Of a stretch of 64,000 nt of DNA, positions 37,793-46,654 are shown piece by piece. The stretch's first letter is position 1, and every line of letters starts with the position of its first letter. The position numbers were made by a program, and so were the translations under genes. Source of the DNA: DP-20 sp964539925 (lineage in GTDB: Bacteria; Desulfobacterota; Binatia; UBA9968). Under the pieces are notes generated by a model. It was not told where the DNA came from and made no database searches. It saw nothing but the letters and a program-made list of their open reading frames with translations. The stretch lies in assembly GCA_964539925.1 (NCBI GenBank), contig CAZILB010000001.1, positions 19,848-83,847 of the forward strand, in the 5' to 3' direction.

Positions 37793-39019
37793 TCAGTGCT
37801 TGACGGTTTTGGCTTCCAGGTTCGACAGCATATGGCCGAGCTTTCGCTGCTTGGTTCTCAAGTAGTGAATGTTGGTTTCCCGCGGCAGCACTTCCAGCGG
37901 CACACGCCGGACGACCTCGATGCCGTAGAGTTCGAGGCCGGTGATCTTGCGCGGATTGTTGGTCAAGAGTGAAATTTTTTGCACCTTGAGATCGCGCAGG
38001 ATTTGCGCGCCGATGCCGTAATCGCGCAGGTCTTCCTTGAAACCGAGTTCCAGATTCGCCTCCACGGTATCTCGTCCCTGGTCTTGCAGCGCGTAGGCTT
38101 TGATCTTGTTCGTCAGGCCGATGCCCCGTCCCTCCTGGTGCATGTAAATCAGCACGCCTTTGCCTTGCCGATCGATCATCCGCAGCGACTGGCGAATCTG
38201 ATCGCCGCAGTCGCAGCGCTCCGAGCCAAAAACATCGCCGGTCAAACATTCCGAGTGGACGCGCACCAGAATCTCGTCCGCGTGGGCGATCTCGCCCTTC
38301 ACCAGCGCCATATGCTCGGAAACGTCCACCTCGTTGCGGTAAACAATCGCCTTGTACATGCCGCCATGGTTCGTCGGAAATTCCTCCTCGGCGACGCGCT
38401 TGACGAGGCTCTCGGTGCGCAGGCGATGAGCGATCAAATTGGCGATGGAAACGATCTTCAGTCCCTGCTGCTGCGCCATGCGCTCGAGCGACGGCAGGAC
38501 TGCCACCGAACCGTCCTCCTCCAAAATCTGGCAGATGACGCCCGCGGGCTGGAAGCCGGCCAACCGGGCCAGATCCACCGCAGCCTCGGCCCTGCCCGAG
38601 CGCGCGAGCACGCCGCCGCTGTGGGCTTGAATCGGCTGCACGTGGCCCGGAACGATCAAGTCGGTATGCCGGGTGCCTTTCGCCACGGCCCGGCGGATCG
38701 TGTGGGCCCGTCCCTGGGTGGAGACACTCGGGACTCCTTCGAGGCGCAAGGAAAAAGGCACGCCAAAAAAATGACCGCCAAAGCTGCCGCTTTCCTGAGG
38801 AATCAAGAGAATCCCCAGCTCGCGAATGCGTTCTTCGGTGAGGGCGAGAAAAATAACGCCGCGTCCGTGATGAAGCAGGTGATTGACGCTGTCGGCCGTG
38901 ATGGTTTCGGCGGGGAGACAGAAAAAACCGTCGCTTTCAGGTGAATCTTCGTTCACCAGAATCACCATTCGGCCGCTACGAATTTCTTCGAGAGCTTCGT
39001 CTATACTGCAAATCGCCAT
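37793..39019 (-). CDS. ribBA: RibBA: GTP cyclohydrolase II with degenerate DHBP synthase domain
   Basis: 408 residues. The C-terminal GTP cyclohydrolase II domain is intact: zinc ligands C258, C269 and C271 in HSECLTGDVFGSERCDC, plus HQEGRGIGL and ED LRDYGIG. The N-terminal 3,4-dihydroxy-2-butanone 4-phosphate synthase domain keeps the fold (PGHVQP, SGGVL) but not its active site. The acidic DDEDRENEGD loop reads VNEDSPESDG (22-31), the AADR motif reads TQGR, and the catalytic His of GHTEA is Arg144. The RibB half is therefore probably inactive, as in some plant and bacterial hybrids. Overlap-free operon with ribE and ribH. Confidence 0.92.
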   Translation of the reverse strand: MAICSIDEALEEIRSGRMVILVNEDSPESDGFFCLPAETITADSVNHLLHHGRGVIFLALTEERIRELGILLIPQESGSFGGHFFGVPFSLRLEGVPSVSTQGRAHTIRRAVAKGTRHTDLIVPGHVQPIQAHSGGVLARSGRAEAAVDLARLAGFQPAGVICQILEEDGSVAVLPSLERMAQQQGLKIVSIANLIAHRLRTESLVKRVAEEEFPTNHGGMYKAIVYRNEVDVSEHMALVKGEIAHADEILVRVHSECLTGDVFGSERCDCGDQIRQSLRMIDRQGKGVLIYMHQEGRGIGLTNKIKAYALQDQGRDTVEANLELGFKEDLRDYGIGAQILRDLKVQKISLLTNNPRKITGLELYGIEVVRRVPLEVLPRETNIHYLRTKQRKLGHMLSNLEAKTVKH

Positions 39020-39032
39020 AGAGTTTTTGTGT

Positions 39033-39647
39033 TTATCGAACTTTGCTCATGAGCGAAGAACTTTGCACCATGAAACTGTGCACGTACTTGCCGATCAGAT
39101 CGGTTTCGATGTTGACTTTATCACCAACGCTACGGGCGCGCAAATTAGTGTGCCGCAAGGTAAAGGGAATAATCGCCGCCGAGAAACCATCCCGCCGGCG
39201 GTCGTTTACGGTGAGGCTGATGCCGTCGAGGGCGACCGAGCCTTTGCTGACCAGCAAAGACCCGAGTCGGGCCGGCACACGGAACTGAAAAACCGTGAAA
39301 TCGCCCTGCGGTTCGATGGCGCTGATCGTGCCGATGCCGTCCACATGTCCGGTCACCAGGTGCCCGCCGAGCCGATCCTGCAAACGCATGGGCCGTTCGA
39401 GATTGACCGGGCTGCCAACTCCTAGGCTTTGCAGATTGGTGCGCCCGAGGGTTTCCCGCGACACATCGACCGTGAAAGATCGCTGGAGCTTTTTTACCAC
39501 GGTGAGACACGCGCCGTTGACAGCGATGCTCGCGCCGAGCGGCATGGAGCTAAGCGGCAGCTTCGTCCTCACACTGAGCGCGGCCGAACCGTTGTGGTCA
39601 TGGAACGCGCCAATGATGCCGACATCTTCTATCAATCCGGTAAACAT
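39033..39647 (-). CDS. ribE: riboflavin synthase alpha chain
   Basis: 204 residues from the ATG at 39647, which gives the family-typical MFTGLIEDVG start; an in-frame upstream ATG at 39689 adds 14 residues. Two lumazine-binding repeats are present, each with the VNGxCLTV / LDGISLTVN motif. It dismutates two lumazines into riboflavin. Between ribD and ribBA as in other ribDEBAH operons. Confidence 0.94.
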   Translation of the reverse strand: MFTGLIEDVGIIGAFHDHNGSAALSVRTKLPLSSMPLGASIAVNGACLTVVKKLQRSFTVDVSRETLGRTNLQSLGVGSPVNLERPMRLQDRLGGHLVTGHVDGIGTISAIEPQGDFTVFQFRVPARLGSLLVSKGSVALDGISLTVNDRRRDGFSAAIIPFTLRHTNLRARSVGDKVNIETDLIGKYVHSFMVQSSSLMSKVR

Positions 39648-39719
39648 TTCTTCAATCCAAGCCGCGGGTCCGGGCTTCGTTACGCCCATCCGATGGCCGC
39701 GCCAAGATCGGGCGCCGAC

Positions 39720-40823
39720 TCATAGATATCCGACCACGCAAATGTCGCCCCCCGAGCGCGCGACCGCCATGCGCTTGAGCGCGATGGCCTGGCTTACGCG
39801 GCGCAAGCCCAAGGGGCCGATCATCGATCGGGCGTCCCCGCCGAGAATTTTTGGGGCATAGAAAAACACTGCCTTATCGACGACCTTCGCCTTTAGTGCC
39901 GAGGCGGCGACGGTGGCGCCCCCTTCGATCATCACGCTGACCACGCCGGATGCGGCCAATTTTCTCAGTAGCGGCCGCCAGGCAACCTGTCCCCTGGTGA
40001 GCGGCAAGCGCCAAACCTGAGCGCCGAGGGCCTCGATCGCTCGGAGTCTATTATTCGCCGCCTTCGGTCCCGTGGCCACAATCGTCTTGTCGCGGTCCGG
40101 TTGGCGAAATATATTTGCCGAAAGCGGCAGGCGCAAGTCTCCGGCGAGCACCACGCGCAGGGGATTTCTCCCGCCTGGAATTCGGCAAGTCAGTTGCGGG
40201 TCATCGGCGCGCACGGTCGCCGACCCGACCAACAGGGCATCCACCTGGTTGCGCATTCGGTGGACCGATTGGCGCGACGCCACGCCGCTGATCCAACGCG
40301 CATCGCCGGTCATCGCGGCTATTTTACCGTCCAGGGTCCCGGCCAATTTTAGAATTACAAGAGGCGACCCTTTGGTAATGAATTTAGCGAAGGCTTCGAC
40401 CAGCTCCCGGCACTCCGTCTCCAGCAATCCAACGCGCACGCCGATTCCGGCGCGGCGCAACTGGCGCAAGCCGCGCCCTGCCACCAGCGGATTGGGGTCC
40501 CGTGTACCTGCGATCACGTCCTTGATACCGGCGTGGATCAAAGCGCGCGTACAAGGCGGCGTGCGTCCCTGATGGTTGCAAGGCTCGAGAGTGAGATAAA
40601 GCGTCGCGCCGCGCGCCTTTAACCCCGCCTGTTTTAAAGCGGCGATCTCGGCGTGGTCCCCCCCGGCAAAGCGGTGGTAGCCTTTGCCGACGATTTTGCC
40701 GCCGCGCACCAGCACCGCGCCGACCATGGGATTGGGGCTGGTTCGTCCCGCCGCACGGCGCGCCAGGCGCAAGGCCAAACACATCACGCGGCGGTCGAAC
40801 TGGGTCCATTGCGGCCCTGCCAA
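39720..40823 (-). CDS. ribD: bifunctional riboflavin deaminase/reductase
   Basis: 367 residues. The N-terminal zinc deaminase domain has GDHAEIAAL and PCNHQGRTPPC; the C-terminal reductase has LKLAGTLDGKIA, DALLVGSATVRADDP and MIEGGATVAASAL. It performs the second and third steps after GTP cyclohydrolase II. It lies 5 bases downstream of nrdR. Confidence 0.95.
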   Translation of the reverse strand: MAGPQWTQFDRRVMCLALRLARRAAGRTSPNPMVGAVLVRGGKIVGKGYHRFAGGDHAEIAALKQAGLKARGATLYLTLEPCNHQGRTPPCTRALIHAGIKDVIAGTRDPNPLVAGRGLRQLRRAGIGVRVGLLETECRELVEAFAKFITKGSPLVILKLAGTLDGKIAAMTGDARWISGVASRQSVHRMRNQVDALLVGSATVRADDPQLTCRIPGGRNPLRVVLAGDLRLPLSANIFRQPDRDKTIVATGPKAANNRLRAIEALGAQVWRLPLTRGQVAWRPLLRKLAASGVVSVMIEGGATVAASALKAKVVDKAVFFYAPKILGGDARSMIGPLGLRRVSQAIALKRMAVARSGGDICVVGYL

Positions 40824-40828
40824 TTGTC

Positions 40829-41332
40829 CTATTCCCTTCTTGACCGCGGCTGCGCGCGGCGCGTCTCGGGCCCGCCCTTGCGTTCCTTGATCAACTCCTC
40901 GAGTTCGGCCATGAACTCGCCGATGTCCTTGAAAGAGCGGTACACCGAAGCGAAGCGGACGTAAGCCACCGGGTCGGTATCGTGCAACTCGCGCATCAGC
41001 GATTCGCCGATCACCGAACTGGGAATCTCCTTTTCGCCGCGCTCCTGCAGCGCGCGTTCGATGCGATCGGTAATCGCTTCGATCGTATTGATGCTTACCG
41101 GCCGCTTCTCGCAGGCGCGTTTGAGACCGTTAATGATCTTCACCCGGTCGTAAGCTTCGCGCCGCCCGTCCTTCTTGATCACCAGCGGCATCATTTCTTC
41201 CACTCGCTCGTAAGTGGTAAAGCGCCGGTTACAGCTTTCGCACTCGCGGCGCCTGCGGATCATGTTGCTGTCTTTGCTAAGCCGGGAATCGATCACTCGA
41301 TTCTCCGTCTCATGGCAAAAGGGACATTTCAT
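40829..41332 (-). CDS. nrdR: transcriptional repressor NrdR
   Basis: 167 residues, slightly long because of an Arg-rich C-terminal tail. The zinc ribbon MKCPFCHETENRVIDSR... CESCNRRFTTYERVE is followed by the ATP-cone domain (VIKKDGRREAYDRVKIINGLKRACEKRPV in segments). NrdR senses ATP/dATP and represses ribonucleotide reductase genes. Usual position between glyA and ribD. Confidence 0.95.
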   Translation of the reverse strand: MKCPFCHETENRVIDSRLSKDSNMIRRRRECESCNRRFTTYERVEEMMPLVIKKDGRREAYDRVKIINGLKRACEKRPVSINTIEAITDRIERALQERGEKEIPSSVIGESLMRELHDTDPVAYVRFASVYRSFKDIGEFMAELEELIKERKGGPETRRAQPRSRRE

Positions 41333-41428
41333 GTCTGGCTCCTCCGTTGCGGTTTCAGAGCTGAGCCGTTTACCGAAACGGCAGAATCGCGGCGGGAACG
41401 ACCGGCAACCGAATCAACCCGTCCTTGG

Positions 41429-42682
41429 CTAATTCCGCGCCAGCCGATGAGGGTAGACCGGAAATTTTTTACATAGAGCCGCCACCCGATCGGCAATTTC
41501 CCGAAGCTTGCCGTCGTCGCCGACATGTTGCAACGCGCTGGCGATGAATCCGCCGATCTGGGCCATTTCGTTCTCCTTCATGCCGCGCGTTGTTACGGCC
41601 GGCGTGCCGATGCGAATGCCGCTGGTCACGAAGGGCGAACGGGTGTCGAAGGGCACGGTGTTTTTGTTCACCGTGATGCGCGCTTTGTCCAGCGCTTCCT
41701 GCGCGGTTTTGCCGGTGAGTTCGGATTTGCGCAGGTCGACCAGCATCAAATGATTGTCAGTGCCTTCCGAGATCAGGCGGAAACCCGCGCTCATGAGGGC
41801 GTGGGCCAGGGCCTTGGCGTTTTTGACAATTTGCTGCTGGTAGATTTTAAATTCCGGGCTCAACGCTTCCTTGAGCGCCACCGCTTTGGCCGCGATCACA
41901 TGCATCAACGGGCCGCCTTGCATGCCGGGAAAAACCCGGCTGTCGACGATTTTGGCGTGATCGGCCTTGCAGAGCACCAGCCCGCCGCGCGGGCCGCGCA
42001 GCGTCTTATGCGTCGTCGTGGTGACGAAATCCGCATAGGCCACCGGGCTCGGGTGCAAACCCGCGGCCACCAAACCGGCAATGTGCGCCATATCCACCAT
42101 GAGAAGCGCGCCGACCTCGTCGGCGATTTTGCGAAACTTTGCGAAATCGATGATCCGGGGATAGGCGCTGGCGCCGGCCACGATCAATTTCGGCCGGTGT
42201 TCCTTGGCCAGCCGTTCGACCTCGTCGTAATCGATAGTCTCGGTTTTTTCGGCGACGCCGTAGGGAATGACTTTATAAATGAATCCGGAGAAATTGACCG
42301 GGCTGCCCATGGAAAGATGACCGCCGTGCGCCAGGTTCATGCCGAGGTATGTATCGCCCGGCTTCAGTACCGCGAGATACACGGTCATGTTGGCCTGAGA
42401 ACCGGAGTGAGGCTGGACATTGGCATGATCGGCGCCGAACAGTTCTTTGGCCCGAGCGATGGCCAGCGACTCGGCGATATCGACAAACTCGCAGCCGCCA
42501 TAGTAGCGCTTCCCCGGATAACCCTCGGCGTACTTGTTCGTCATGATGCTGCCCTGCGCTTCCAACACCGCTTCACTGACGACGTTTTCCGAGGCGATCA
42601 GCTCGAGATGGCCTTCGAGCCTCCGGGTTTCCTTTTCGATGGCGGCAAAAATCTCCGGGTCGGCCTTTTCGAGGAATGACAT
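41429..42682 (-). CDS. glyA: serine hydroxymethyltransferase
   Basis: A 417-residue PLP enzyme. Motifs: ELIASENVVSEAVLEAQGS, NKYAEGYPGKRYYGG, PHSGSQANMTVY, the PLP-lysine motif TTTTHKTLRGPRGG and RIGTPAVTTRG. It interconverts serine and glycine with tetrahydrofolate. Eighteen bases follow rpiB. Confidence 0.97.
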   Translation of the reverse strand: MSFLEKADPEIFAAIEKETRRLEGHLELIASENVVSEAVLEAQGSIMTNKYAEGYPGKRYYGGCEFVDIAESLAIARAKELFGADHANVQPHSGSQANMTVYLAVLKPGDTYLGMNLAHGGHLSMGSPVNFSGFIYKVIPYGVAEKTETIDYDEVERLAKEHRPKLIVAGASAYPRIIDFAKFRKIADEVGALLMVDMAHIAGLVAAGLHPSPVAYADFVTTTTHKTLRGPRGGLVLCKADHAKIVDSRVFPGMQGGPLMHVIAAKAVALKEALSPEFKIYQQQIVKNAKALAHALMSAGFRLISEGTDNHLMLVDLRKSELTGKTAQEALDKARITVNKNTVPFDTRSPFVTSGIRIGTPAVTTRGMKENEMAQIGGFIASALQHVGDDGKLREIADRVAALCKKFPVYPHRLARN

Positions 42683-42700
42683 GGAGTTCCCTTCGCTTGG

Positions 42701-43174
42701 TCAATCTCTGAGTTTAGCGCTCTTTCGCGCACCGATATCGAACTCGATCTGGCTGATTTTATCGATGCGCCGTTGATGCCGTCCGCCCGCGAAGGGCGTG
42801 GACAGCCAGGCTTCGACAATTTGCTGCGCCAGAAAGCGTTCGGTCTTCGCCCCGCTCAAAACCAGAATATTGGCATTGTTATGCTCGCGGCTCGAGCGCG
42901 CACCGTCGAGATCCTGTACTAGAGCGGCGCGCACGCCGGGGAACTTATTGGCCAGGATCGACATGCCGATGCCGCTGGTGCAAATCAACAGACCGCGCTC
43001 CGCGTCGCCCGCCGAGACCAGCTGGGACACGACGCGGCCGAAATCGGGATAGTCCACCGATTCCCGTCCGTGAGTGCCGAAGTCCTGCACCTCGGTGCCC
43101 CTGGCGCGCAAAACACCGATCAAAAAATTCTTAAGCTCGACCCCTCCGTGGTCGCAGCCGACCGCGATCATCAT
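42701..43174 (-). CDS. rpiB: ribose-5-phosphate isomerase B
   Basis: 157 residues from the ATG at 43174, preceded by GGAG 9 bases upstream; a further ATG follows directly (MMIAVGCDHGG). Active-site motifs: GCDHGG, VDYPDFG, the Cys motif CTSGIGMSILANK and EHNNANILVLSG. It isomerises ribulose-5-P and ribose-5-P. In related genomes fabF lies between acpP and rpiB; here only a terminator does. Confidence 0.94.
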   Translation of the reverse strand: MMIAVGCDHGGVELKNFLIGVLRARGTEVQDFGTHGRESVDYPDFGRVVSQLVSAGDAERGLLICTSGIGMSILANKFPGVRAALVQDLDGARSSREHNNANILVLSGAKTERFLAQQIVEAWLSTPFAGGRHQRRIDKISQIEFDIGARKSAKLRD

Positions 43175-43225
43175 GGTCAGAGACTCCAATCGGTTCGAAC
43201 CGGCGAACCCTATGCCGCGATAAAG

Positions 43226-43268
43226 AAAATCGCAGGAGGGGTTGATCCAACACCACGCCCCCCTGCGA
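43226..43268 (-). terminator. rho-independent terminator after acpP
   Basis: On the minus strand TCGCAGG-GGGG pairs with CCCC-T-CCTGCGA (one bulged base, arms 43258-43268 and 43230-43241), followed by TTTTCTTT. It lies 70 bases after the acpP stop and ends the fatty-acid operon before rpiB. Confidence 0.8.
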
Positions 43269-43338
43269 CTCCCAGTTTCGTATCGGGGCGGCGTTCAAAC
43301 AAGCGGTCCACCCCTGTAAATTCAGCCGTCCTTCGACC

Positions 43339-43575
43339 CTAGCGATGGGCCTCGATATAGGTGATAACGTCCTGGACGGTTTTAATCTTTTCCGCGTCCT
43401 CGTCCGAGATTTCCATCTCGTATTCTTCTTCCAGAGCCATCACCAACTCTACAATATCCAGGGAATCGGCTCCCAAATCCTCGATGAATGAGGCTTCGGG
43501 AGTCACGTCCTCAGCGCTTACTCCCAGTTGCTCGCACACGATCTCTTTGACCCTCGCTTGAACGGATGACGCCAT
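43339..43575 (-). CDS. acpP: acyl carrier protein
   Basis: A 78-residue acidic four-helix protein with the phosphopantetheine attachment site LGADSLDIVELVMALEEEY (Ser38 of DSL). Starts at 43575 with an AGGAGG-type site upstream. The carrier for fatty-acid and lipid A acyl chains. Last gene of its operon. Confidence 0.97.
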   Translation of the reverse strand: MASSVQARVKEIVCEQLGVSAEDVTPEASFIEDLGADSLDIVELVMALEEEYEMEISDEDAEKIKTVQDVITYIEAHR

Positions 43576-43602
43576 TTTTGCTTACCTCCTGCTTCCCTTT
43601 CG

Positions 43603-44346
43603 TCACATATAAAGACCGCCGTTGATCCCCAATACTTGCCCCGTAATATAACCGGCGCCCGGCGCGGCCAAAAACACCACCGCTTCCGCCACATCCTCGC
43701 CGGTCCCGAAACGTCCGAGCGGGATGCAACGCAGCGACTCCTCGCGCAACTTTTCCGGCAGACGCGCCGTCATGTCGGTTGCAATAAACCCTGGGGCGAC
43801 GGCATTCACCGTCACTCCCCGGGAGGCCACTTCGCGCGCCATCGCTTTGGTAAAACCGATGATACCCGCCTTGGAGGCGGCGTACAGCGACTGCCCCGCG
43901 TTGCCCATCTGCCCCACCACCGACGACAAATTTACGATTCTGCCATAATGCTGGCGAATCATGCCGCGGGAGACGGCCTTGGTACAGAGAACCGTGCCCT
44001 TCAGATTGGTGCCGATGACCAGGTCCCAGTCTGCCGGCTTCATGCGCATCAACAGATTATCGGAAGTTACGCCGGCATTGTTGACGAGAATATCAATTTT
44101 CTTATGGTCGTCAACGATTTTCTTTACCGACGCCTCAACGAGACTTTCATCGCCGATATCGAAGCGGCAAAGCTCCCCACGTCCGCCCTCCGCCGTAAGC
44201 GCGCCGAGCGACTCCTGCGCCGCGGCTTGGTTCCCTTGATAATTAACGACGACATACGCGCCCGCCCGGCTGAGCGCCAAGGCGACGGCCTTGCCGATGC
44301 CGCGGCTGGCGCCGGTCACGAGCGCGATTTGACCTTCGAGCTTCAT
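43603..44346 (-). CDS. fabG: 3-oxoacyl-ACP reductase
   Basis: A 247-residue short-chain dehydrogenase. TGASRGIGKAVAL (NADP loop), NNAGVT and the catalytic Ser/Tyr/Lys in LSSVVGQMGNAGQSLYAASK are present. The ATG at 44346 overlaps the fabD stop (ATGA). The reductive step of the elongation cycle. Confidence 0.95.
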   Translation of the reverse strand: MKLEGQIALVTGASRGIGKAVALALSRAGAYVVVNYQGNQAAAQESLGALTAEGGRGELCRFDIGDESLVEASVKKIVDDHKKIDILVNNAGVTSDNLLMRMKPADWDLVIGTNLKGTVLCTKAVSRGMIRQHYGRIVNLSSVVGQMGNAGQSLYAASKAGIIGFTKAMAREVASRGVTVNAVAPGFIATDMTARLPEKLREESLRCIPLGRFGTGEDVAEAVVFLAAPGAGYITGQVLGINGGLYM

Positions 44347-45293
44347 CGCTTCGCCCAAGCCGTTTGAACCCTCGCCAAGTCTTGCGGGCCTTCGAAGGTT
44401 TCGACTTCTATCCCCGGCGCAATTCGCTTGATCAGTCCCTTAAGCACTTTTCCGGGACCTATCTCCAGGCCGCGCTCGCAACCCAGTTGGACGAGCCTTT
44501 TTATGGATTCCTCCCAGCGCACCGGTTGCACCGCTTGTTCGATCAAAAGCGGCTTCACCCGGTCCGCGCTCAGATTGATGTCCGCTTCCACGTTGGTGAT
44601 CACGCCGACGCTAAAAGGCCGGATCGCCACGGCGCTCAGGACCCCCGCCAGTCCTTCGGCCGCGGGCCGCATGAGCCGGCAATGAAACGGCGCGCTCACC
44701 GGCAATTCTACCGCCCGCTTCGCGCCGCGCTCCCTCGCCGAGATTATGGCGCGGGCCACGGCGTTCTTCGCGCCGGCGATAACGACCTGACCGCCGCCGT
44801 TGAAATTCGCCGGAGACACCACGTCGCCTTGAGACGCATCGGCGCAGAGCTCCCGCACTGCCTCCATCTCCAAACCCAAAATTACCGCCATCGCCCCTTC
44901 GCCCGCCGGCACCGCTTGTTGCATCAGCCTGCCGCGCTCGCGCACGATCTTTACGGCATTGGCAAAAGCGATCGCGCCGACGGCGACCAAGGCGCTGTAT
45001 TCGCCTAAACTATGCCCCGCGACCCACGCCGGGTGCAAATCGGTTTCGCTTTCCACCACCCGCAAGGCGGCGATGGACATCGTCAAAACCGCCGGCTGGG
45101 TGTTCTCGGTGAGTTTGAGATCGGCTTCGGGTCCGTCGAAACAGAGCCGGCTCAGAGAGATGCCGAGCGCCTCGTCCGCCTCGTCGAAAATTCTCCGCGC
45201 CTGAAGAAAATCTCGACAAAGCTCCTTGCCCATGCCGACGCTTTGCGACCCTTGCCCCGGAAATACAAACGCCGTGTTGCACGCCGCCATCAA
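44343..45293 (-). CDS. fabD: malonyl-CoA:ACP transacylase
   Basis: 316 residues. FVFPGQGSQSVGMGK at the N-terminus, nucleophile motif GHSLGEYSALV and catalytic His in APFHCRLM. The start overlaps the plsX stop by 4 bases (ATGA). In the canonical order fabH lies between plsX and fabD; here these two genes are directly coupled. Confidence 0.95.
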   Translation of the reverse strand: MMAACNTAFVFPGQGSQSVGMGKELCRDFLQARRIFDEADEALGISLSRLCFDGPEADLKLTENTQPAVLTMSIAALRVVESETDLHPAWVAGHSLGEYSALVAVGAIAFANAVKIVRERGRLMQQAVPAGEGAMAVILGLEMEAVRELCADASQGDVVSPANFNGGGQVVIAGAKNAVARAIISARERGAKRAVELPVSAPFHCRLMRPAAEGLAGVLSAVAIRPFSVGVITNVEADINLSADRVKPLLIEQAVQPVRWEESIKRLVQLGCERGLEIGPGKVLKGLIKRIAPGIEVETFEGPQDLARVQTAWAKR

Positions 45294-46393
45294 CTCTCCC
45301 GCTTTTCCGGATCTCCCGGTGGATCTTCCTTGTGACCCATGGATTCGATTTTCGACTTGATCCGCTCGTAGATCTTGCGCGGCAAACCGACCCTTTTGTC
45401 GCCGCCGAGGCCGCCGTCGGCCAAGGCCTCGGCGATATGCTGATTCATTCGATGGTTCACGGCGTCGCGAGCCGCGCGGATGGCGTTTTTGATCGCAAGC
45501 GGATTGGAGGCGCCATGGGCGACAATCGCCACCCCGTCCAGACCAATCAGCGGCGCGCCGCCGTATTCGGCGTAATCCAGACGGCGATAGGCCTCTTTGA
45601 GCGAGTTTCGGCTAATCAGATAGCCGAGCCGGCTATTGATATTTTTCTTAAACGCGCCCTTTAACACCTCTCCGGCAAATCCGGCCAACCCTTCCATGGT
45701 TTTAAGTGCCACGTTGCCGGTAAAGCCGTCGCACACCACGACATCGACTTTGCCATTAAAAATGTCCCTTCCTTCGACGTAGCCGATATAGTTCAGCGTC
45801 GTACCGGACAATTGGTCGCTGGCGGCGCGCGTCAGATCGTTGCCCTTGCTGCCCTCTTCGCCGTTGCTCAAAACCCCTATTCTCGGGCGCGAGACATCCA
45901 AAACCCGCTCCGCGTAAACCGCGCCCATGAAGCCAAATTGAACCAAGTGGCGCGGCTTGCAATCGACGTTGGCGCCGGCGTCGACGATGACCGTACCCTG
46001 TCCCCGGCTCGGCACGACGACCAAAATCGCCGGGCGAACCACCTGCGGCAGCGTCCCCAGGACAAACATGCCGAGAGCCATCATCGCCCCGGAGTTCCCG
46101 GCGCTCACCACGGCGTCCGCCTGACCGCGTTGCATCAGCTCGAAGCTGACCTTGAGGGAAGAATCTTTTTTGCGCAGCGCCACACTGGGCGATTCGTGCA
46201 TCGGCACCGTCTGCGAAGCTGGCACGATCTCGAAATCGGGCGCGCCGGCATGTTTGCCGAGTTCATTCTCAATAGCGGACTTTTGGCCCACCAAAACCAT
46301 CTCGACGCCGAGGTCGCGCGCAAGCAATACCCCTTCGATCACGACCTCGGGGGCACGGTCTCCGCCCATCGCATCGATGGCGATCTTTGGCAT
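45290..46393 (-). CDS. plsX: phosphate acyltransferase PlsX
   Basis: 367 residues. IAIDAMGGDRAPEVVIEG, GNSGAMMALGMFVLG, DAGANVDCKPRHLVQF and VVCDGFTGNVALKTMEG are typical PlsX motifs. It makes acyl-phosphate from acyl-ACP for phospholipid synthesis. Seventeen bases after rpmF. Confidence 0.96.
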   Translation of the reverse strand: MPKIAIDAMGGDRAPEVVIEGVLLARDLGVEMVLVGQKSAIENELGKHAGAPDFEIVPASQTVPMHESPSVALRKKDSSLKVSFELMQRGQADAVVSAGNSGAMMALGMFVLGTLPQVVRPAILVVVPSRGQGTVIVDAGANVDCKPRHLVQFGFMGAVYAERVLDVSRPRIGVLSNGEEGSKGNDLTRAASDQLSGTTLNYIGYVEGRDIFNGKVDVVVCDGFTGNVALKTMEGLAGFAGEVLKGAFKKNINSRLGYLISRNSLKEAYRRLDYAEYGGAPLIGLDGVAIVAHGASNPLAIKNAIRAARDAVNHRMNQHIAEALADGGLGGDKRVGLPRKIYERIKSKIESMGHKEDPPGDPEKRES

Positions 46394-46410
46394 GGGTCGC
46401 GGCGCGCGGC

Positions 46411-46593
46411 TTAACTCTGTTCGGTCTGAATGACAGCGCGGCCGCGGTAAAAACCGCAGTGGGCGCAGGCGCGATGGGGCAGGACTGTCTCACCGCAATG
46501 CGAGCAGGTGCTCCACTGCGGTTTGCTCAGGGCGTCGTGCGCGCGGCGCTGGTTTTTAATCCTTTTGGAAGTTCGTCTTTTCGGTACCGGCAT
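46411..46593 (-). CDS. rpmF: 50S ribosomal protein L32, zinc-ribbon type
   Basis: A 60-residue basic protein starting MPVPKRRTSK. Two CxxC pairs (CSHC and CAHC) mark the zinc-binding C+ form. It lies between yceD and plsX, its standard place. Confidence 0.95.
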   Translation of the reverse strand: MPVPKRRTSKRIKNQRRAHDALSKPQWSTCSHCGETVLPHRACAHCGFYRGRAVIQTEQS

Positions 46594-46654
46594 AATCGGA
46601 GTCCTATCTTTCTCTGCATTATAAGGCAGTTAATTTTGGGAAACCGGGCGCGAG

